Source: Neisseria weaveri (GTDB lineage Bacteria; Pseudomonadota; Gammaproteobacteria; Burkholderiales; Neisseriaceae). From it: a stretch of 64,000 nt of DNA. The position numbers were made by a program, and so were the translations under genes. The stretch spans positions 1,550,001-1,614,000 of the forward strand of contig NZ_LR134533.1 of assembly GCF_900638685.1 (NCBI RefSeq), in the 5' to 3' direction. This document shows, piece by piece, positions 17,386 to 27,865 of this stretch (within the stretch, counting starts at the first letter, position 1; every line of letters starts with the position of its first letter). The notes under the pieces were generated by a model that saw nothing but the letters and a program-made list of their open reading frames with translations, had not been told where the DNA came from and did no database searches.

Positions 17386-18744
17386 TCAGGCTTTTTGTGC
17401 TTTGCGTGCTTCCAGCCATTGTTCCAGGTAATGGATGCTTACTCCGCCTTCGCTAAATCCGGGGTCGACAAATAAATCGCGGTGCAGAGCCGTATTGGTT
17501 TTAATGCCGGTAATGGCCAATTCGGCCAAGGCAACACGCATTTTGGCCATTGCTTGCTCACGGGTTTTGCCGTGTACGCAGATTTTGCCGATTAAGCTGT
17601 CGTAGTTGGGCGGAATGCGGTAGCCTTGATAAATGTGGCTGTCAACTCGAATACCCAAGCCGCCGGGAAGATGGCAGCTTTCAATTAAACCCGGGCTGGG
17701 GATAAAGTTGTATGGGTCTTCTGCATTGATACGGCATTCGAAAGCATGACCTTCCAATACGATATCTTCTTGTTTGTATTGCAGCGGCAAACCGGCGGCA
17801 ACGCGCAGCTGTTCTTGAACGATATCGACACCGCTGATCAATTCGGTTACCGGATGCTCCACCTGTACGCGGGTATTCATCTCGATAAAGAAGAATTCGC
17901 CGTCTTCGTATAGAAACTCAAAGGTACCCGCACCGCGATAGCCGATACGTTTACAGGCTTCCACACAGGCGTTGCCGATTTTCTCGCGTTCCGCTTGAGT
18001 AATGCCGGGAGCAGGTGCTTCTTCGATGACTTTTTGATGGCGGCGTTGCATGGAGCAATCGCGTTCGCCCAAGTAAATGGCATTGCCGTGTTCGTCGGCC
18101 AAAACTTGGATTTCGACGTGGCGTGGGCGCTGCAGATAGCGTTCCATATAAACCATCGGGTTGCCGAATGCGGCACCGGCTTCGGCTTTGGTCATTTCAA
18201 CCGAGCGCAGCAAGTCTTCTTTTTTCTCGACCACGCGCATACCGCGTCCACCGCCGCCACCTGATGCTTTGATGATGACGGGGAAGCCGACTTGGTCGGC
18301 AATTTTCAGGATTTCTTCGTCGTTGTCGGGCAACGCGCCTTCAGAACCGGGTACGCAGGGTACGCCGGCTTCGATCATGGCGTGTTTGGCCGAAACTTTA
18401 TCGCCCATTAAGCGGATGGTGTCTGCACGCGGGCCGATAAAGGTAAAACCGGATTCTTCCACTTGTTCGGCAAAGCTGGCGTTTTCAGCCAAGAAACCGT
18501 ATCCGGGGTGAATGGCATCGGCACCGGTTACTTCGGCGGCGGAGATGATGGCCGGAATATGGAGATAGCTTTGCGGAGAGGGTGCAGGGCCGATACATAC
18601 GGACTCGTCTGCCAGTTTGACATGAAGGCTGTCTTTGTCTGCTTCGGAGTGCACTGCAACGGTGGCAATGCCCATTTCGCGGCAGGCGCGTAATACGCGG
18701 AGTGCGATTTCGCCACGGTTGGCAATCAAGACTTTTTTCAGCAT
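17386..18744 (-). CDS. accC: Acetyl-CoA carboxylase, biotin carboxylase subunit AccC
   Basis: 452 residues, full length. N-terminal [18 protein letters not shown]-grasp domain with the Gly-rich loop [14 protein letters not shown], the catalytic [14 protein letters not shown] segment, and a C-terminal biotin carboxylase domain. It carboxylates the biotin on AccB using ATP and bicarbonate, the first step of fatty acid synthesis. Downstream of accB on the same strand, 101 bases apart, with a DUS hairpin in the gap. Confidence 0.97.
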   Translation of the reverse strand: MLKKVLIANRGEIALRVLRACREMGIATVAVHSEADKDSLHVKLADESVCIGPAPSPQSYLHIPAIISAAEVTGADAIHPGYGFLAENASFAEQVEESGFTFIGPRADTIRLMGDKVSAKHAMIEAGVPCVPGSEGALPDNDEEILKIADQVGFPVIIKASGGGGGRGMRVVEKKEDLLRSVEMTKAEAGAAFGNPMVYMERYLQRPRHVEIQVLADEHGNAIYLGERDCSMQRRHQKVIEEAPAPGITQAEREKIGNACVEACKRIGYRGAGTFEFLYEDGEFFFIEMNTRVQVEHPVTELISGVDIVQEQLRVAAGLPLQYKQEDIVLEGHAFECRINAEDPYNFIPSPGLIESCHLPGGLGIRVDSHIYQGYRIPPNYDSLIGKICVHGKTREQAMAKMRVALAELAITGIKTNTALHRDLFVDPGFSEGGVSIHYLEQWLEARKAQKA

Positions 18745-18796
18745 AGTTTTCTTTCAGAATGGAGTAAAAAGCCAAAAGGGCTTTTGTTCTGATCGG

Positions 18797-18838
18797 TTTC
18801 AGACGGCCTTATGCATAATCGGATGAGGCCGTCTGAAA
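18797..18838. terminator. Inverted DUS pair in the accB-accC gap
   Basis: TTTCAGACGGCCTT faces AGGCCGTCTGAAA around a loop of about 15 bases. It could reduce read-through from accB into accC. Activity is inferred from structure only. Confidence 0.55.
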
Positions 18839-18845
18839 AACGGGC

Positions 18846-19310
18846 TTATTCGATAATGAATAAAGGTTCGCCGAATTCGACGGGGTGGCCGTTTTCAACC
18901 AGGATTTCTTTCACTACGCCTGATTTTTCCGCTTCGATTTCGTTCATCAGTTTCATGGCTTCGATAATGCACAGGGTGTCGCCGGCTTTAACGGTTTGGC
19001 CTACTTCTACGAATGCGGGAGCAGTCGGACTCGGAGCGCGGTAGAAAGTGCCGACCATCGGTGATTTTTGTGCGCCGCTCAAATCGCGTGCAGCCGAAGG
19101 TGCGGCTGTCGGGGCTGCTGCGGGAGCAGGCGTTGCGGCCGGTGCGGCAACAACCGGTGCGCTGTGCTGCACCGGTGCTGCGTAGATGGCTTGTTGCGGT
19201 GCGGTTGAGCGGGTAATGCGTACTTTTTCTTCGCCTTCCGTCACTTCGATCTCGGCAATGCCGGATTCTTCAACCAAATCGATCAGCTTTTTCAGTTTTC
19301 TTAAGTCCAT
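18846..19310 (-). CDS. accB: Acetyl-CoA carboxylase, biotin carboxyl carrier protein AccB
   Basis: 154 residues. N-terminal [20 protein letters not shown], a long Ala/Pro linker (about 40-78), and a biotinyl domain with the acceptor Lys120 in EAMKLMNE. It carries carboxybiotin between AccC and the carboxyltransferase. The frame is open 35 codons upstream, but ATG 19310 has AAGGAAA in front of it and begins at the conserved N-terminus, so it is chosen. Confidence 0.96.
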   Translation of the reverse strand: MDLRKLKKLIDLVEESGIAEIEVTEGEEKVRITRSTAPQQAIYAAPVQHSAPVVAAPAATPAPAAAPTAAPSAARDLSGAQKSPMVGTFYRAPSPTAPAFVEVGQTVKAGDTLCIIEAMKLMNEIEAEKSGVVKEILVENGHPVEFGEPLFIIE

Positions 19311-19697
19311 AATTATTTTCCTTTTGGTAAGGTAGGTGTTGCAGCCGATGGCTGCAAGCACGGAATTTCGTCTGCTCCGCTTGGGTGGGGGAGTGTGCGG
19401 AAGATGGGGTGCCAAACAGGATTTTTCTTAAATTTTCCTATGCTGTTTATTCCGCATGGTTTTGAAAATGATAATGGCGCATTTTCGCTAACTTGCTGTT
19501 AAATGTCTAGTAAAATATCAAAAATAAGTAGTTTTTTCGAATTATATGTAATTTCGGGCATTCTGTTTTGCGGGTTCGTTTTATGATGAGTAATTATTCT
19601 AAATATTGCTGTTTTGGGGGCCTTCGAGATTTTGAGGCCGTCTGAAATTTAGAATTGCGTATAATGGGCGGTTTGTTGGTTTTTGGATTAAAAGTTC
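19311..19697. promoter_or_regulatory. Divergent promoter region accB / queA
   Basis: A 387-base AT-rich region between divergent genes. For queA, TATAAT at 19660-19665 is a good -10 placed 33 bases before the start, with only a weak -35. A single DUS sits at about 19635-19647. No clear accB promoter and no reading frame were recognised. Confidence 0.45.
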
Positions 19698-20753
19698 ATG
19701 CATATTTCGGATTTTGATTTTGAATTGCCGGATGATTTGATTGCGCAACATCCTCCCGAAATCCGCGGAAGCAGCCGTTTGTTGGTTGCTTGTCCCGGAG
19801 AGCCGTTGGGGGACGGGCAATTTGAACATTTGCCGGATTGGATTGCTGCCGGTGATGTTTTGGTATTTAACAATACTAAAGTGATCAAAGCGCGTTTGTT
19901 CGGAATGAAAGCCAGCGGCGGTAAGATTGAAGCGTTGGTGGAGCGTGTTTTGGATGAGCATACGGCTTTGGCGCACATCCGTTCTTCAAAATCACCGAAG
20001 CCGGGTACGGAGCTGGTGTTTGAGGGCGGGATCCGCGCTGTGATGGTGGAGCGTGCGGGCGAGTTGTTCTGCTTGCGTTTTGACGGTGAAAAGAATGTTT
20101 ATGAGTTGTTGGAAGAAAACGGTCATTTGCCGTTGCCGCCTTATATAGAACGTGCGGCGGGTGAGGAGGATGACAGCCGTTACCAAACGGTTTATGCCAA
20201 GCATCAAGGAGCGGTTGCCGCTCCGACGGCTGGTTTGCATTTTACCGAGGCTTTGTTGCAACGATTGCGCGATAAAGGTGTTTGCACGACTGAAGTCACA
20301 CTGCATGTGGGGGCGGGGACGTTTCAGCCTGTGCGCGTGGAAAATGTTGCCGAACATAAAATGCATAGTGAGTGGTTTGAAGTATCTGAAGCAACCGTGC
20401 GGTTGATTGAGGATGCACATGCCAGGGGAAACCGGGTATGGGCGGTAGGTACGACTTCGATGCGTGCGCTGGAATCTGCTGCTTTGGAAACAGGCCGTCT
20501 GAAATCCGGATGTGGCGATACGGATATTTTTATTACACCAGGTTTTCGTTTTAAGGTTGTCGACGGTTTGATTACGAATTTCCATTTGCCGAAATCGACT
20601 TTGCTGATGTTGGTTAGTGCTTTTTCGGGTGTGGAGCATATCCGTTCGGTTTACCGTCATGCGGTCGAGAAGCGGTATCGCTTTTTCAGCTACGGCGACG
20701 CCATGCTGTTGAAGCGTTGTGATGGCGGAGATGTTACGGTAAATCAAAGTTGA
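19698..20753 (+). CDS. queA: S-adenosylmethionine:tRNA ribosyltransferase-isomerase QueA
   Basis: 351 residues. N-terminal [26 protein letters not shown], the TAGLHFTE and [11 protein letters not shown] segments and [17 protein letters not shown] are family hallmarks. It transfers the ribosyl part of AdoMet to preQ1 in tRNA, giving epoxyqueuosine. It stands alone and ends in a conventional terminator. Confidence 0.96.
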   Translation: MHISDFDFELPDDLIAQHPPEIRGSSRLLVACPGEPLGDGQFEHLPDWIAAGDVLVFNNTKVIKARLFGMKASGGKIEALVERVLDEHTALAHIRSSKSPKPGTELVFEGGIRAVMVERAGELFCLRFDGEKNVYELLEENGHLPLPPYIERAAGEEDDSRYQTVYAKHQGAVAAPTAGLHFTEALLQRLRDKGVCTTEVTLHVGAGTFQPVRVENVAEHKMHSEWFEVSEATVRLIEDAHARGNRVWAVGTTSMRALESAALETGRLKSGCGDTDIFITPGFRFKVVDGLITNFHLPKSTLLMLVSAFSGVEHIRSVYRHAVEKRYRFFSYGDAMLLKRCDGGDVTVNQS

Positions 20754-20774
20754 TGTGATTGAAAATAACCGGAT

Positions 20775-20804
20775 AAAAAAACACCGCTTTAGAGCGGTGT
20801 TTTT
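20775..20804. terminator. Bidirectional terminator between queA and wzc
   Basis: ACACCGCT pairs with AGCGGTGT; there are A runs before it and T runs after it, so it reads as a terminator from both strands. It ends queA and the 15-gene polysaccharide operon. Confidence 0.9.
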
Positions 20805-20820
20805 GTTGGCGTGACGGGCA

Positions 20821-22965
20821 TTAATATTTTGTGTAAGCGTAATAGCTGTGCACATTTTGGGAATTGCGCGGTACGCTGTTGAAAATAATGCCGTTGATGT
20901 TGATATTGTTGTTTTTCAGACGGCTTAACGTTGCTTCCAGTTCGGCGGCAGTTGTGTTGTTGTGACGGACAACTAAGAAAGCTGTGCCGGCATATTGGCC
21001 GATAATGTTGGCATCGGTAACCGCCAATACGGGCGGTGTGTCGATAATAACGTAGTCATAGCGTTGTCTTGCCCATTCCAACAGGGCTTTCAAGCGGTTA
21101 TCCATCAGTAATTCGGATGGATTGTCCGGAATCTTACCATGTCCGATAAAGCTTAAATTCGGAACTTGGGTCGGTTGGATGACTTTTTCCGGTGAAGTTT
21201 GTCCGGAAAGGATTTCTGCCAAACCTTCAGATTTGTCGACTGCAAAAACACTGTCTAAATAACCTTTGCGCATATCGGCGTCGATTAGCAGCACACGTTT
21301 GTCGGATTGGGCCATAACGCTGGCTAAATTGGAGGCGATAAACGATTTGCCTGCTTCGGGCGCCGCTCCCGATATCATTAAGATATTGTTTTTCGCGTCC
21401 ATAGTTGAGAAGTGTACATGGGTACGTAGCGAACGTATGGCTTCGATAGCAATGTCAGAGGGGTCTTGTTTGGCCAACAGGAAGTGTTTCTTGGCACTGC
21501 TATTGTTTTTCAGCCATTTGGCAGCCGGCTGTATTTTGTTTTGGGTGGGTGAAATAGGAATCACAACGGTAACTTCCGTGCCCAAAGCTTCAATTTCTTC
21601 TTGGCTGGTAAGATGTCGGCGTGAGATTGAACGTACCAAGAACCAAGATGAGGCCAGCAAACCGGCCATCAGTGCTGATAAGAAGATGATAACGGCTTTT
21701 TTCGGTTTGATCGGATATTCGCCCGACACTGCCGGGTCGATAATACGCACGTGACCTTGGGCACTCGCTTTCATAATATTGAGCTCTTGCTGTTTGGTCA
21801 GCAGCTGCATATATGTGGCTTGATTGGTTTCGACGTTGCGTGTTAAGCGGATAATTTCCTGCTGGGTATTCGGTAAGTCGGCAATTTGGCGGTTGATTTT
21901 CGCTTTGGCTTGTTGCAGAACCCTTAATTTATCCAAGACGGCTTTATAAGACGGATGTTCAGGCGTATACAGTTCGGCCAGTCCGGCTTCTTCTGTTTTT
22001 AATGTGGTAATTTGTGATTCGATTTGAATCAGGCTCTCCAAAGCGCCTCTTGCTTCTATAGGAATATCGAGAGAACCGCTCTTGCGGCGGTATTCATTCA
22101 GCCTGTTTTCCGAATCCTGTAAAGCTTCTTTCAGGCGTGGTAATTCCTCACCGATAAATGCCAAGCCGTTGACGGCAACTTGTACGTCTTTGTTTTTGTT
22201 TTGGCTTACATAGTTATTGATGATGCTGTTTAAGATCAAGCTGATTTGATCGGGGTCGGTACCGGTGTAGCCGAGATTGATAATCGGGCTGGTTTTGCCT
22301 TTGCTTAATACGGACAGGTTAGTGAGCACTTTTTCAATGGCGCTGCGTTGAGAATATTTGGTCAATGTAAATTTTTGACCCGGCTCGGCCAAAATCTGAT
22401 TGATTTGTAATGAAGTTTTGGGATTGATTTGAACAGTTTTGCCCACTTGTCCGTTGATGTTTGAATTGTCGGGCATAGTAGCGGTAAAACTCTTGTTGTC
22501 GATAACTTCGATTTCAATCGGTTTATTCAGCCATGCATCGTCAACTTCGAGAGTATATACGTCCAGCTGCGGTTTGGGGTCGCTGCTGAGATTTTGTGCG
22601 AGATTGCCGAAAACGGGAAAATATTTTGGCTCGATATGTTTGTCTAGATTAAGCTCTTTCACGGTTTGGCTGATGATCAGACGTGATTGGATCAGCTCGA
22701 TTTCCGCTTCGGATTGAGACGGCTCTTGAGTAAACAGGCTGCTGATTTCGTTTAGAATTTGGTTTTGTTTGGTGCCCAATTCCAACATGGCATCCGCGCG
22801 ATAGACGGGTGTAGTAGAAAAGGAGTAAATAGCACCGGCTAATCCGCCCAATAAAACGGCAGTAGCAATCTGGCGTTTATGATTTAGCAGATTTCTAAGC
22901 TGTTTGCCGAAATCTATATCGTCATCGGAATTGGCGGGCGTATTTTTCGTATAGTATTTGTTCAT
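20821..22965 (-). CDS. wzc: Polysaccharide co-polymerase / BY-family tyrosine kinase Wzc
   Basis: 714 residues. Wzz domain with first membrane helix at about 33-50 and second at 424-445, a coiled-coil periplasmic region between, then the cytoplasmic kinase: EAIRSLRT helix (508-515), Walker A GAAPEAGKS (533-541), Walker A' LLIDADMR (559-566), Walker B VIIDTPP. The tail has Tyr708, 709, 711 and 714, the expected autophosphorylation cluster. Wzc sets chain length and, through cycles of phosphorylation and Wzb dephosphorylation, drives group 1-type capsule or exopolysaccharide export with Wza. Last gene of the operon. Confidence 0.96.
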   Translation of the reverse strand: MNKYYTKNTPANSDDDIDFGKQLRNLLNHKRQIATAVLLGGLAGAIYSFSTTPVYRADAMLELGTKQNQILNEISSLFTQEPSQSEAEIELIQSRLIISQTVKELNLDKHIEPKYFPVFGNLAQNLSSDPKPQLDVYTLEVDDAWLNKPIEIEVIDNKSFTATMPDNSNINGQVGKTVQINPKTSLQINQILAEPGQKFTLTKYSQRSAIEKVLTNLSVLSKGKTSPIINLGYTGTDPDQISLILNSIINNYVSQNKNKDVQVAVNGLAFIGEELPRLKEALQDSENRLNEYRRKSGSLDIPIEARGALESLIQIESQITTLKTEEAGLAELYTPEHPSYKAVLDKLRVLQQAKAKINRQIADLPNTQQEIIRLTRNVETNQATYMQLLTKQQELNIMKASAQGHVRIIDPAVSGEYPIKPKKAVIIFLSALMAGLLASSWFLVRSISRRHLTSQEEIEALGTEVTVVIPISPTQNKIQPAAKWLKNNSSAKKHFLLAKQDPSDIAIEAIRSLRTHVHFSTMDAKNNILMISGAAPEAGKSFIASNLASVMAQSDKRVLLIDADMRKGYLDSVFAVDKSEGLAEILSGQTSPEKVIQPTQVPNLSFIGHGKIPDNPSELLMDNRLKALLEWARQRYDYVIIDTPPVLAVTDANIIGQYAGTAFLVVRHNNTTAAELEATLSRLKNNNININGIIFNSVPRNSQNVHSYYAYTKY

Positions 22966-22990
22966 TATTTCGTTTCCCTAAGTTGGGGAT

Positions 22991-23437
22991 TCAACCGGCC
23001 GTCTGATTGGAGAGTTTGTTGCTCCAAAGTTCGGCGGCTTCTTCTAAATGCTGATAAACAAGTTCAAAAAATTCTTCGCTTTGCATATAAGGGTCGGGAA
23101 TACTTTTTTTTGCATTCCATTGGGCAAACAGCATGGTTTTGCTTCTCGAAGAAGGGGCTATTTCTGCTACTGAATCGATCTGCGAAGGTTCCATTACCAG
23201 TATCAAATCCGCTTCTCTGCACATGTCTTTTGTTAATTGGCGGGCAACATGGCCTGCGATAATGACCCCGTGTTTCAAAGCGGTTTTAATGGCTTGAAAA
23301 TCCGCATCCCGCGGTGCGGGTACGTATAAACCGGCCGAGTAAATATTTAATTTAGGAAGCCTTTTGCGGAGTAACTGCTCGGCGGTAGGCGAGCGGCAGA
23401 TGTTACCGACGCATACGATCAAAATATTTTGATACAT
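22991..23437 (-). CDS. wzb: Low-molecular-weight protein tyrosine phosphatase Wzb
   Basis: 148 residues. The P-loop CVGNICRS near the N-terminus (Cys10-x5-Arg16) and the DPY acid loop (PDPYMQSEEFFE) near 112 are both present. It dephosphorylates the tyrosine tail of Wzc. Between wza and wzc with gaps of 35 and 25 bases. Confidence 0.95.
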   Translation of the reverse strand: MYQNILIVCVGNICRSPTAEQLLRKRLPKLNIYSAGLYVPAPRDADFQAIKTALKHGVIIAGHVARQLTKDMCREADLILVMEPSQIDSVAEIAPSSRSKTMLFAQWNAKKSIPDPYMQSEEFFELVYQHLEEAAELWSNKLSNQTAG

Positions 23438-23472
23438 AAAGTTTACAAATTGGCGATAAAAATATTTACGTA

Positions 23473-24606
23473 TTAAAACTTAAAGATATTGTCTAAAGAG
23501 TTCGAGTTGGAAATGGTATTGGTCAACTGTGAAATAACGCGGTTCCAGCGTGTTACCGGAGCGGCCGTAATGTAGACAATATCTTCGGCATGCAGTTTAA
23601 ATTCGTTGCCTAAAGCGTAAGCGGTTGCGTCTTTGAGGTTGAGCTGGTAAATATGGATCGGTTTTTCCAAATCTTTTGGCGTGTTGCGGATAACAAATAC
23701 ACCGGTTGCATCGGCATGGGTTTGATTTAAGCCGCCGGACTCGCCCAAAGCTTGAGTCAGGGTTAAGCCGTGCCCGCTCATGCGTAGGGCCGTTTGCTTG
23801 CCGACTTCGCCCATTACGTAAACTTTACTGTTTTCGTTGGTGGGTACATAAATAATGTCGCCATGGCTCAGCAGTTGGTTTTGCGCCAAATCGCCGTATT
23901 GAAGGATGTCCTGCAGTGAAACCGTAGAATCTACGCCGTTATGCGTCCATTTGATGTTTTGCGTGTCGGCATTGGCAGTTACACCGCCGGCCATATCGAT
24001 GGCGTCTAGGAGGGTTACCGGAATGTTGGTAATCGGTTGCTGTCCGGCATTGGCTACCGCACCGGAGATGGTTACGCGCTGTGATCTGAACTCCGTTACG
24101 TTGATGGAAACGTGTGGATTTTTAATATAACGGCGCAATTGTGAAGTGATGATTTGCTGCAACTCTTCGATGGTTTTCCCTTGAACGTGCAGACGGCCTA
24201 TTAACGGATAAGAAATGTAGCCGGATTCATCTACCCAAGTACCGCTGCTGACTTGTTTGCCGGGAGGATTGAATGTAGGTACTTTAGAGGCAAGGTCGGG
24301 ATGATGCCAAACCATAATGTTCAATACATCGCCTTTGCCGATACGGTAGCGGTAAGTGGATTTTTTATGGTTTAAGTCCAAATTGTTGCTTGCCATGCGC
24401 GGTGGCTGTTTCATACTCTGGATAAGATTGTAAGTAATCGGACGTATGCTGACTTTGCTGTCCAAATCCACTCGCTGCGTAGAGTCTTGTTCGTGGTAAA
24501 CAACGGTTTTATTTCCTTTGGGCAGGGACGAACCCGGCACAACCGTGCAACCCGTACCCAGGGCTAACAATGAAAGACTGATGATGGTCAGTTTGCAGTA
24601 ATTCAC
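23473..24606 (-). CDS. wza: Outer-membrane polysaccharide export lipoprotein Wza
   Basis: 377 residues. Signal peptide with acylated Cys20, followed by TVVPGSSLP which closely resembles the mature start of E. coli Wza. Poly_export domain (about 85-175: YRIGKGDVLNIMVWHHPDL, GYISYPLIGRLHVQGKT) and two SLBB-type repeats follow, with a C-terminal amphipathic helix near the end that would line the outer-membrane pore. It starts at GTG, with AAGGA eight bases upstream, 13 bases after pglD. Confidence 0.95.
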   Translation of the reverse strand: MNYCKLTIISLSLLALGTGCTVVPGSSLPKGNKTVVYHEQDSTQRVDLDSKVSIRPITYNLIQSMKQPPRMASNNLDLNHKKSTYRYRIGKGDVLNIMVWHHPDLASKVPTFNPPGKQVSSGTWVDESGYISYPLIGRLHVQGKTIEELQQIITSQLRRYIKNPHVSINVTEFRSQRVTISGAVANAGQQPITNIPVTLLDAIDMAGGVTANADTQNIKWTHNGVDSTVSLQDILQYGDLAQNQLLSHGDIIYVPTNENSKVYVMGEVGKQTALRMSGHGLTLTQALGESGGLNQTHADATGVFVIRNTPKDLEKPIHIYQLNLKDATAYALGNEFKLHAEDIVYITAAPVTRWNRVISQLTNTISNSNSLDNIFKF

Positions 24607-24619
24607 GCAGAAATCCTTT

Positions 24620-26551
24620 TTATTTATCCGTTATCGCGGTATCAATTTTTTCAGACGGCTTATTGTTCTGCTGCCATATCAAATCGCAGATTTCGTCTTT
24701 AGGAGTAAAGGCTGTTGGCGCCTCGAGTAATAAATTTCTTACATCTGTTTGGTTTGATAAATCACATGCCTGAGTCAAGCGTTCGAGTATGTCCGAAAGC
24801 TTGTACCAAGGCAGCATAATTTCATTGGCGGTCATAATACGGGGGTGAGTGGTTTCTTTGACCTCTGCGCCGATTAATAGTTCTTCGTATAGTTTTTCAC
24901 CGGGGCGCAAGCCGGTAATTTTAATCTCGATATCGCCGCCGGGATGCTCGGCATCTTTAATCTCTAAACCGCTCAGGCGTATCATTTGTTTGGCCAAATC
25001 AATAATTTTGACCGGCTCGCCCATATCCAAAACAAATACATCTCCGCCTTTGCCCATTGCACCGGCTTGGATCACCAGTTGGGCGGCTTCGGGAATGGTC
25101 ATGAAGAAGCGGGTGATGTTTTCGTGGGTTAGGGTAATCGGCCCGCCGGCGGCAATTTGTTTTTCGAAAACAGGAACGACGGATCCGGAAGAACCGAGTA
25201 CATTGCCGAAACGAACCATGCAGAAACGGGTTTTTTGGTCAGGCTCGGCAGCCAAAGCCTGGAGTACCAATTCAGCCATCCGTTTGCTCGCCCCCATCGT
25301 ATTGGTCGGGCGCACGGCTTTATCGGTTGAAATCAATACAAAAGTAGAAACGTTAGAGTTAATGGCAGCTTGTGCGCAGAATAGGGTACCGTAAACATTG
25401 TTTCTGATGCCTTCGATGGTATTGAATTCAACCATGGGCACGTGTTTGTATGCTGCTGCGTGGTAGACGGTGTCGACTTTGTAAGCCGTCATAATTTCGC
25501 GCATACGTTCGTAATTCTGTACAGACCCCAGCAGCGGCAGTATCTCTACGTTAAAGCCTGCTGCAGCTTTCATTTCATTGAGTTCTTTGTCGATACTGTA
25601 TAAAGAAAACTCGGATAATTCGAATAAAATCAGTTTGCTTGGTGCGCGTCGGATGATTTGTCTGCATAGCTCGGAGCCGATTGAACCGCCGGCACCGCTG
25701 ACCATCACCACTTTGCCGGTAATGTCCGCAGCCATCAATTCGGGTACGGGATCTACGGGGTCACGTCCGAGTAAGTCGACAACCGATATTTTTTTCAAAG
25801 AGCCGACGCTGATTTTGCCGTCCACCAAATCTTTAACCCCGGGAATGGTGAGTACTTCGCAAGGATAAGGTTCCAGTTTTTTCAGGATATTTTTTCTTTC
25901 CTCGCTGGTCGCACTCGGAATGGCAAGCAGAATTTTGCTTACACCATAGCGGGCAATCAGATTGTCCATTTCGGACGGATGATAAACGGCCAAATCATAG
26001 ATGACCGTACGTTGGATATGCGGATTGTCGTCTACGAAAGCAACGGCATAGTATTCGTTAACTTGTTTGATGGCTTCAAGTAATTGTCGGCCTGATTGGC
26101 CGGCACCATAAATAATGACCGGCTCTTGGGCTTTGCTTTGACGTGATGACAGCAGGGAGCGCAATGTCATGCGTGAGCCCGTGGTCAATACTACCAATAC
26201 CAAAAAGTAAACGATAGGCAAGGCAAGACGCAGCCGTTGTTCGAAAATCAGAACGCTCAGGAAGAAAATGACCGCAGAAACCGCACTGCCCAACACGGTC
26301 ATGCTGAGCACTTTGGTACTGACATAGCGGGTTACGGCACGATATAGCCCTAAACGGATAAAAAGAAAAATGGTTAGGCCTGTGGTAGCGATAAACGCTA
26401 ACCAGTTGGCTGCACTGAGCCATTCTTGCGAGTAGCTGGCTTTAAGGTTTTGTGCAAACCAAAAAGCGATAAAAATAACGAGTGAGTCGTGAATAACAAA
26501 AATGATTTTTTTGATATTCCGAGGTAAGGCGAGCAGTTTTTCCAGATTCAT
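24620..26551 (-). CDS. pglD: UDP-N-acetylglucosamine 4,6-dehydratase, membrane-bound (PglD/WbpM/CapD family)
   Basis: 643 residues. Four or more N-terminal membrane helices (about 15-125), a first nucleotide-binding fold (VIIYGAGQSGRQLLEA) and a second, catalytic SDR fold with VSGAGGSIGSELCRQI, the acidic/Lys catalytic region HAAAYKHVPM and STDKAVRPTN. Known PglD makes UDP-4-keto-6-deoxy-GlcNAc for protein glycosylation in Neisseria. A terminator-like hairpin lies upstream, between pglC and this gene, so it may have its own promoter with wza-wzb-wzc. Confidence 0.93.
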   Translation of the reverse strand: MNLEKLLALPRNIKKIIFVIHDSLVIFIAFWFAQNLKASYSQEWLSAANWLAFIATTGLTIFLFIRLGLYRAVTRYVSTKVLSMTVLGSAVSAVIFFLSVLIFEQRLRLALPIVYFLVLVVLTTGSRMTLRSLLSSRQSKAQEPVIIYGAGQSGRQLLEAIKQVNEYYAVAFVDDNPHIQRTVIYDLAVYHPSEMDNLIARYGVSKILLAIPSATSEERKNILKKLEPYPCEVLTIPGVKDLVDGKISVGSLKKISVVDLLGRDPVDPVPELMAADITGKVVMVSGAGGSIGSELCRQIIRRAPSKLILFELSEFSLYSIDKELNEMKAAAGFNVEILPLLGSVQNYERMREIMTAYKVDTVYHAAAYKHVPMVEFNTIEGIRNNVYGTLFCAQAAINSNVSTFVLISTDKAVRPTNTMGASKRMAELVLQALAAEPDQKTRFCMVRFGNVLGSSGSVVPVFEKQIAAGGPITLTHENITRFFMTIPEAAQLVIQAGAMGKGGDVFVLDMGEPVKIIDLAKQMIRLSGLEIKDAEHPGGDIEIKITGLRPGEKLYEELLIGAEVKETTHPRIMTANEIMLPWYKLSDILERLTQACDLSNQTDVRNLLLEAPTAFTPKDEICDLIWQQNNKPSEKIDTAITDK

Positions 26552-26650
26552 ATTGATATTTCTGATTTTAAAGTTATAGCCGGTCTGTTTGTATCACCTG
26601 TGTTTATTTTAGTTAGAGTCTTTTAAATATAGATAGTTTCCTATAGGAAG

Positions 26651-26681
26651 AAAATGGTCCGAATCTTAGTCGGACCATTTT
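26651..26681 (-). terminator. Terminator-like hairpin between pglC and pglD
   Basis: AAAATGGTCCGA pairs perfectly with TCGGACCATTTT around a seven-base loop, nine bases after the pglC stop. On the minus strand it is followed by TTTTC. It would split the polysaccharide operon into an upstream synthesis part and a pglD-wza-wzb-wzc part. Confidence 0.7.
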
Positions 26682-26689
26682 GCTTTTTC

Positions 26690-27865
26690 TTATGCCGTAG
26701 CCTCTGCCATCACTTCTTCGATATGGCGACAGCAGAAATCCATTTCTTCCGGCGTGATGGTCGGATGCACCAAGAACATCAGGCTGGTGTCGCCCAATTC
26801 CACCGCGTTTTTCAAACGCTCTTTCGGCCGCCACGGCGTGTTGTCGAAAGCTTTTTCCAAATACACCTCCGAGCAGCTGCCCTGATAGCACGGCACTTTG
26901 CGCGCGCCCAATTCTTCGACGATGCGGTCGCGGCTCCAGCCTGCTTTGAGGTTTTCGGGTTTCACGAACGCATAGAATTTGTATTGCGCGTGTTCGATGT
27001 AGTCGGGAACGTTCACCAAACGGATGCTGGCGAAGTTTTTTAAGACGGCCTCCAGCTTGGCGGCGTTGGCTTGGCGTTTGGCCGTCCATTCCGGCATACG
27101 TTTGAGCTGGATGCGGCCGATGGCGGCCTGCATTTCCATCATGCGCCAGTTGGTGCCGAAACTTTCGTGCAGCCAGCGGAAGCCGGGCGGGTGTTGGCGG
27201 TTGTACACGGCATCGTAGCTTTTGCCGTGGTCTTTATACGACCACATTTTCGACCACAGCTCTTTATCGTTGGTGGTAACCATGCCGCCTTCGCCGCCGG
27301 TAGTCATGATTTTGTCTTGGCAGAACGACCATGCGCCGACATGACCGATGGAGCCGACCGGTTTGCCTTTGTATTTCGCACCGTGCGCTTGGGCGCAGTC
27401 TTCGATGACCCACAGTTTATGCTTGCCGGCCAAGTCCATAATAGCGTCCATTTCGGCGGGCATACCGGCCAAATGCACCACGATAACGGCTTTGGTATTC
27501 GGAGTTAAGGCCGTCTGAATGGTTTCGGCGGAAATGTTTTGGCTGTTTAAATCCACGTCGGCAAACACGGGGTTGGCACCGGCGGTCACGATGGAAGAGG
27601 CGGAAGCCAAAAACGTGCGCGAGGTCACAATCACATCGTCGCCCGCGCCGATGCCCATGGCTTTCAAGGCAACGTCCAAAGCGAGCGTACCGTTGCCAAG
27701 TGCTACGGCGTATTGCGTGCCGGCAAAGGCGGCAAATTCTTTTTCAAACTCACGGCATTCCGTGCCCGTCCAATAATTGACTTTGTTGGACAGCAACACA
27801 CGGGATACGGCATCGGCTTCTTCTTGGGTGAATGAAGGCCACGGGGCAATAGAAGTATTAAGCAT
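26690..27865 (-). CDS. pglC: UDP-4-amino-4,6-dideoxy sugar aminotransferase PglC (DegT/DnrJ/EryC1 family)
   Basis: 391 residues. PLP-dependent fold-type I enzyme: ALGNGTLALDVALKAMGIGAGDDV, VIVTSRTFLASAS, WVIEDCAQAHGAKYKGK, and the PLP-Lys segment WSFCQDKIMTTGGEGGM. It should aminate the 4-keto product of PglD. An upstream TTG (27880) is in frame, but ATG 27865 has AGGA eight bases ahead. It overlaps the formyltransferase stop by eight bases. Its third codon positions are visibly richer in G/C than those of the HAD and ATP-grasp genes nearby. Confidence 0.9.
   Translation of the reverse strand: MLNTSIAPWPSFTQEEADAVSRVLLSNKVNYWTGTECREFEKEFAAFAGTQYAVALGNGTLALDVALKAMGIGAGDDVIVTSRTFLASASSIVTAGANPVFADVDLNSQNISAETIQTALTPNTKAVIVVHLAGMPAEMDAIMDLAGKHKLWVIEDCAQAHGAKYKGKPVGSIGHVGAWSFCQDKIMTTGGEGGMVTTNDKELWSKMWSYKDHGKSYDAVYNRQHPPGFRWLHESFGTNWRMMEMQAAIGRIQLKRMPEWTAKRQANAAKLEAVLKNFASIRLVNVPDYIEHAQYKFYAFVKPENLKAGWSRDRIVEELGARKVPCYQGSCSEVYLEKAFDNTPWRPKERLKNAVELGDTSLMFLVHPTITPEEMDFCCRHIEEVMAEATA

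Noticed and set aside
19992..20855. A 287-codon frame opposite queA
   Set aside because: Antisense to a clear QueA and crossing its terminator; no protein-like motif.
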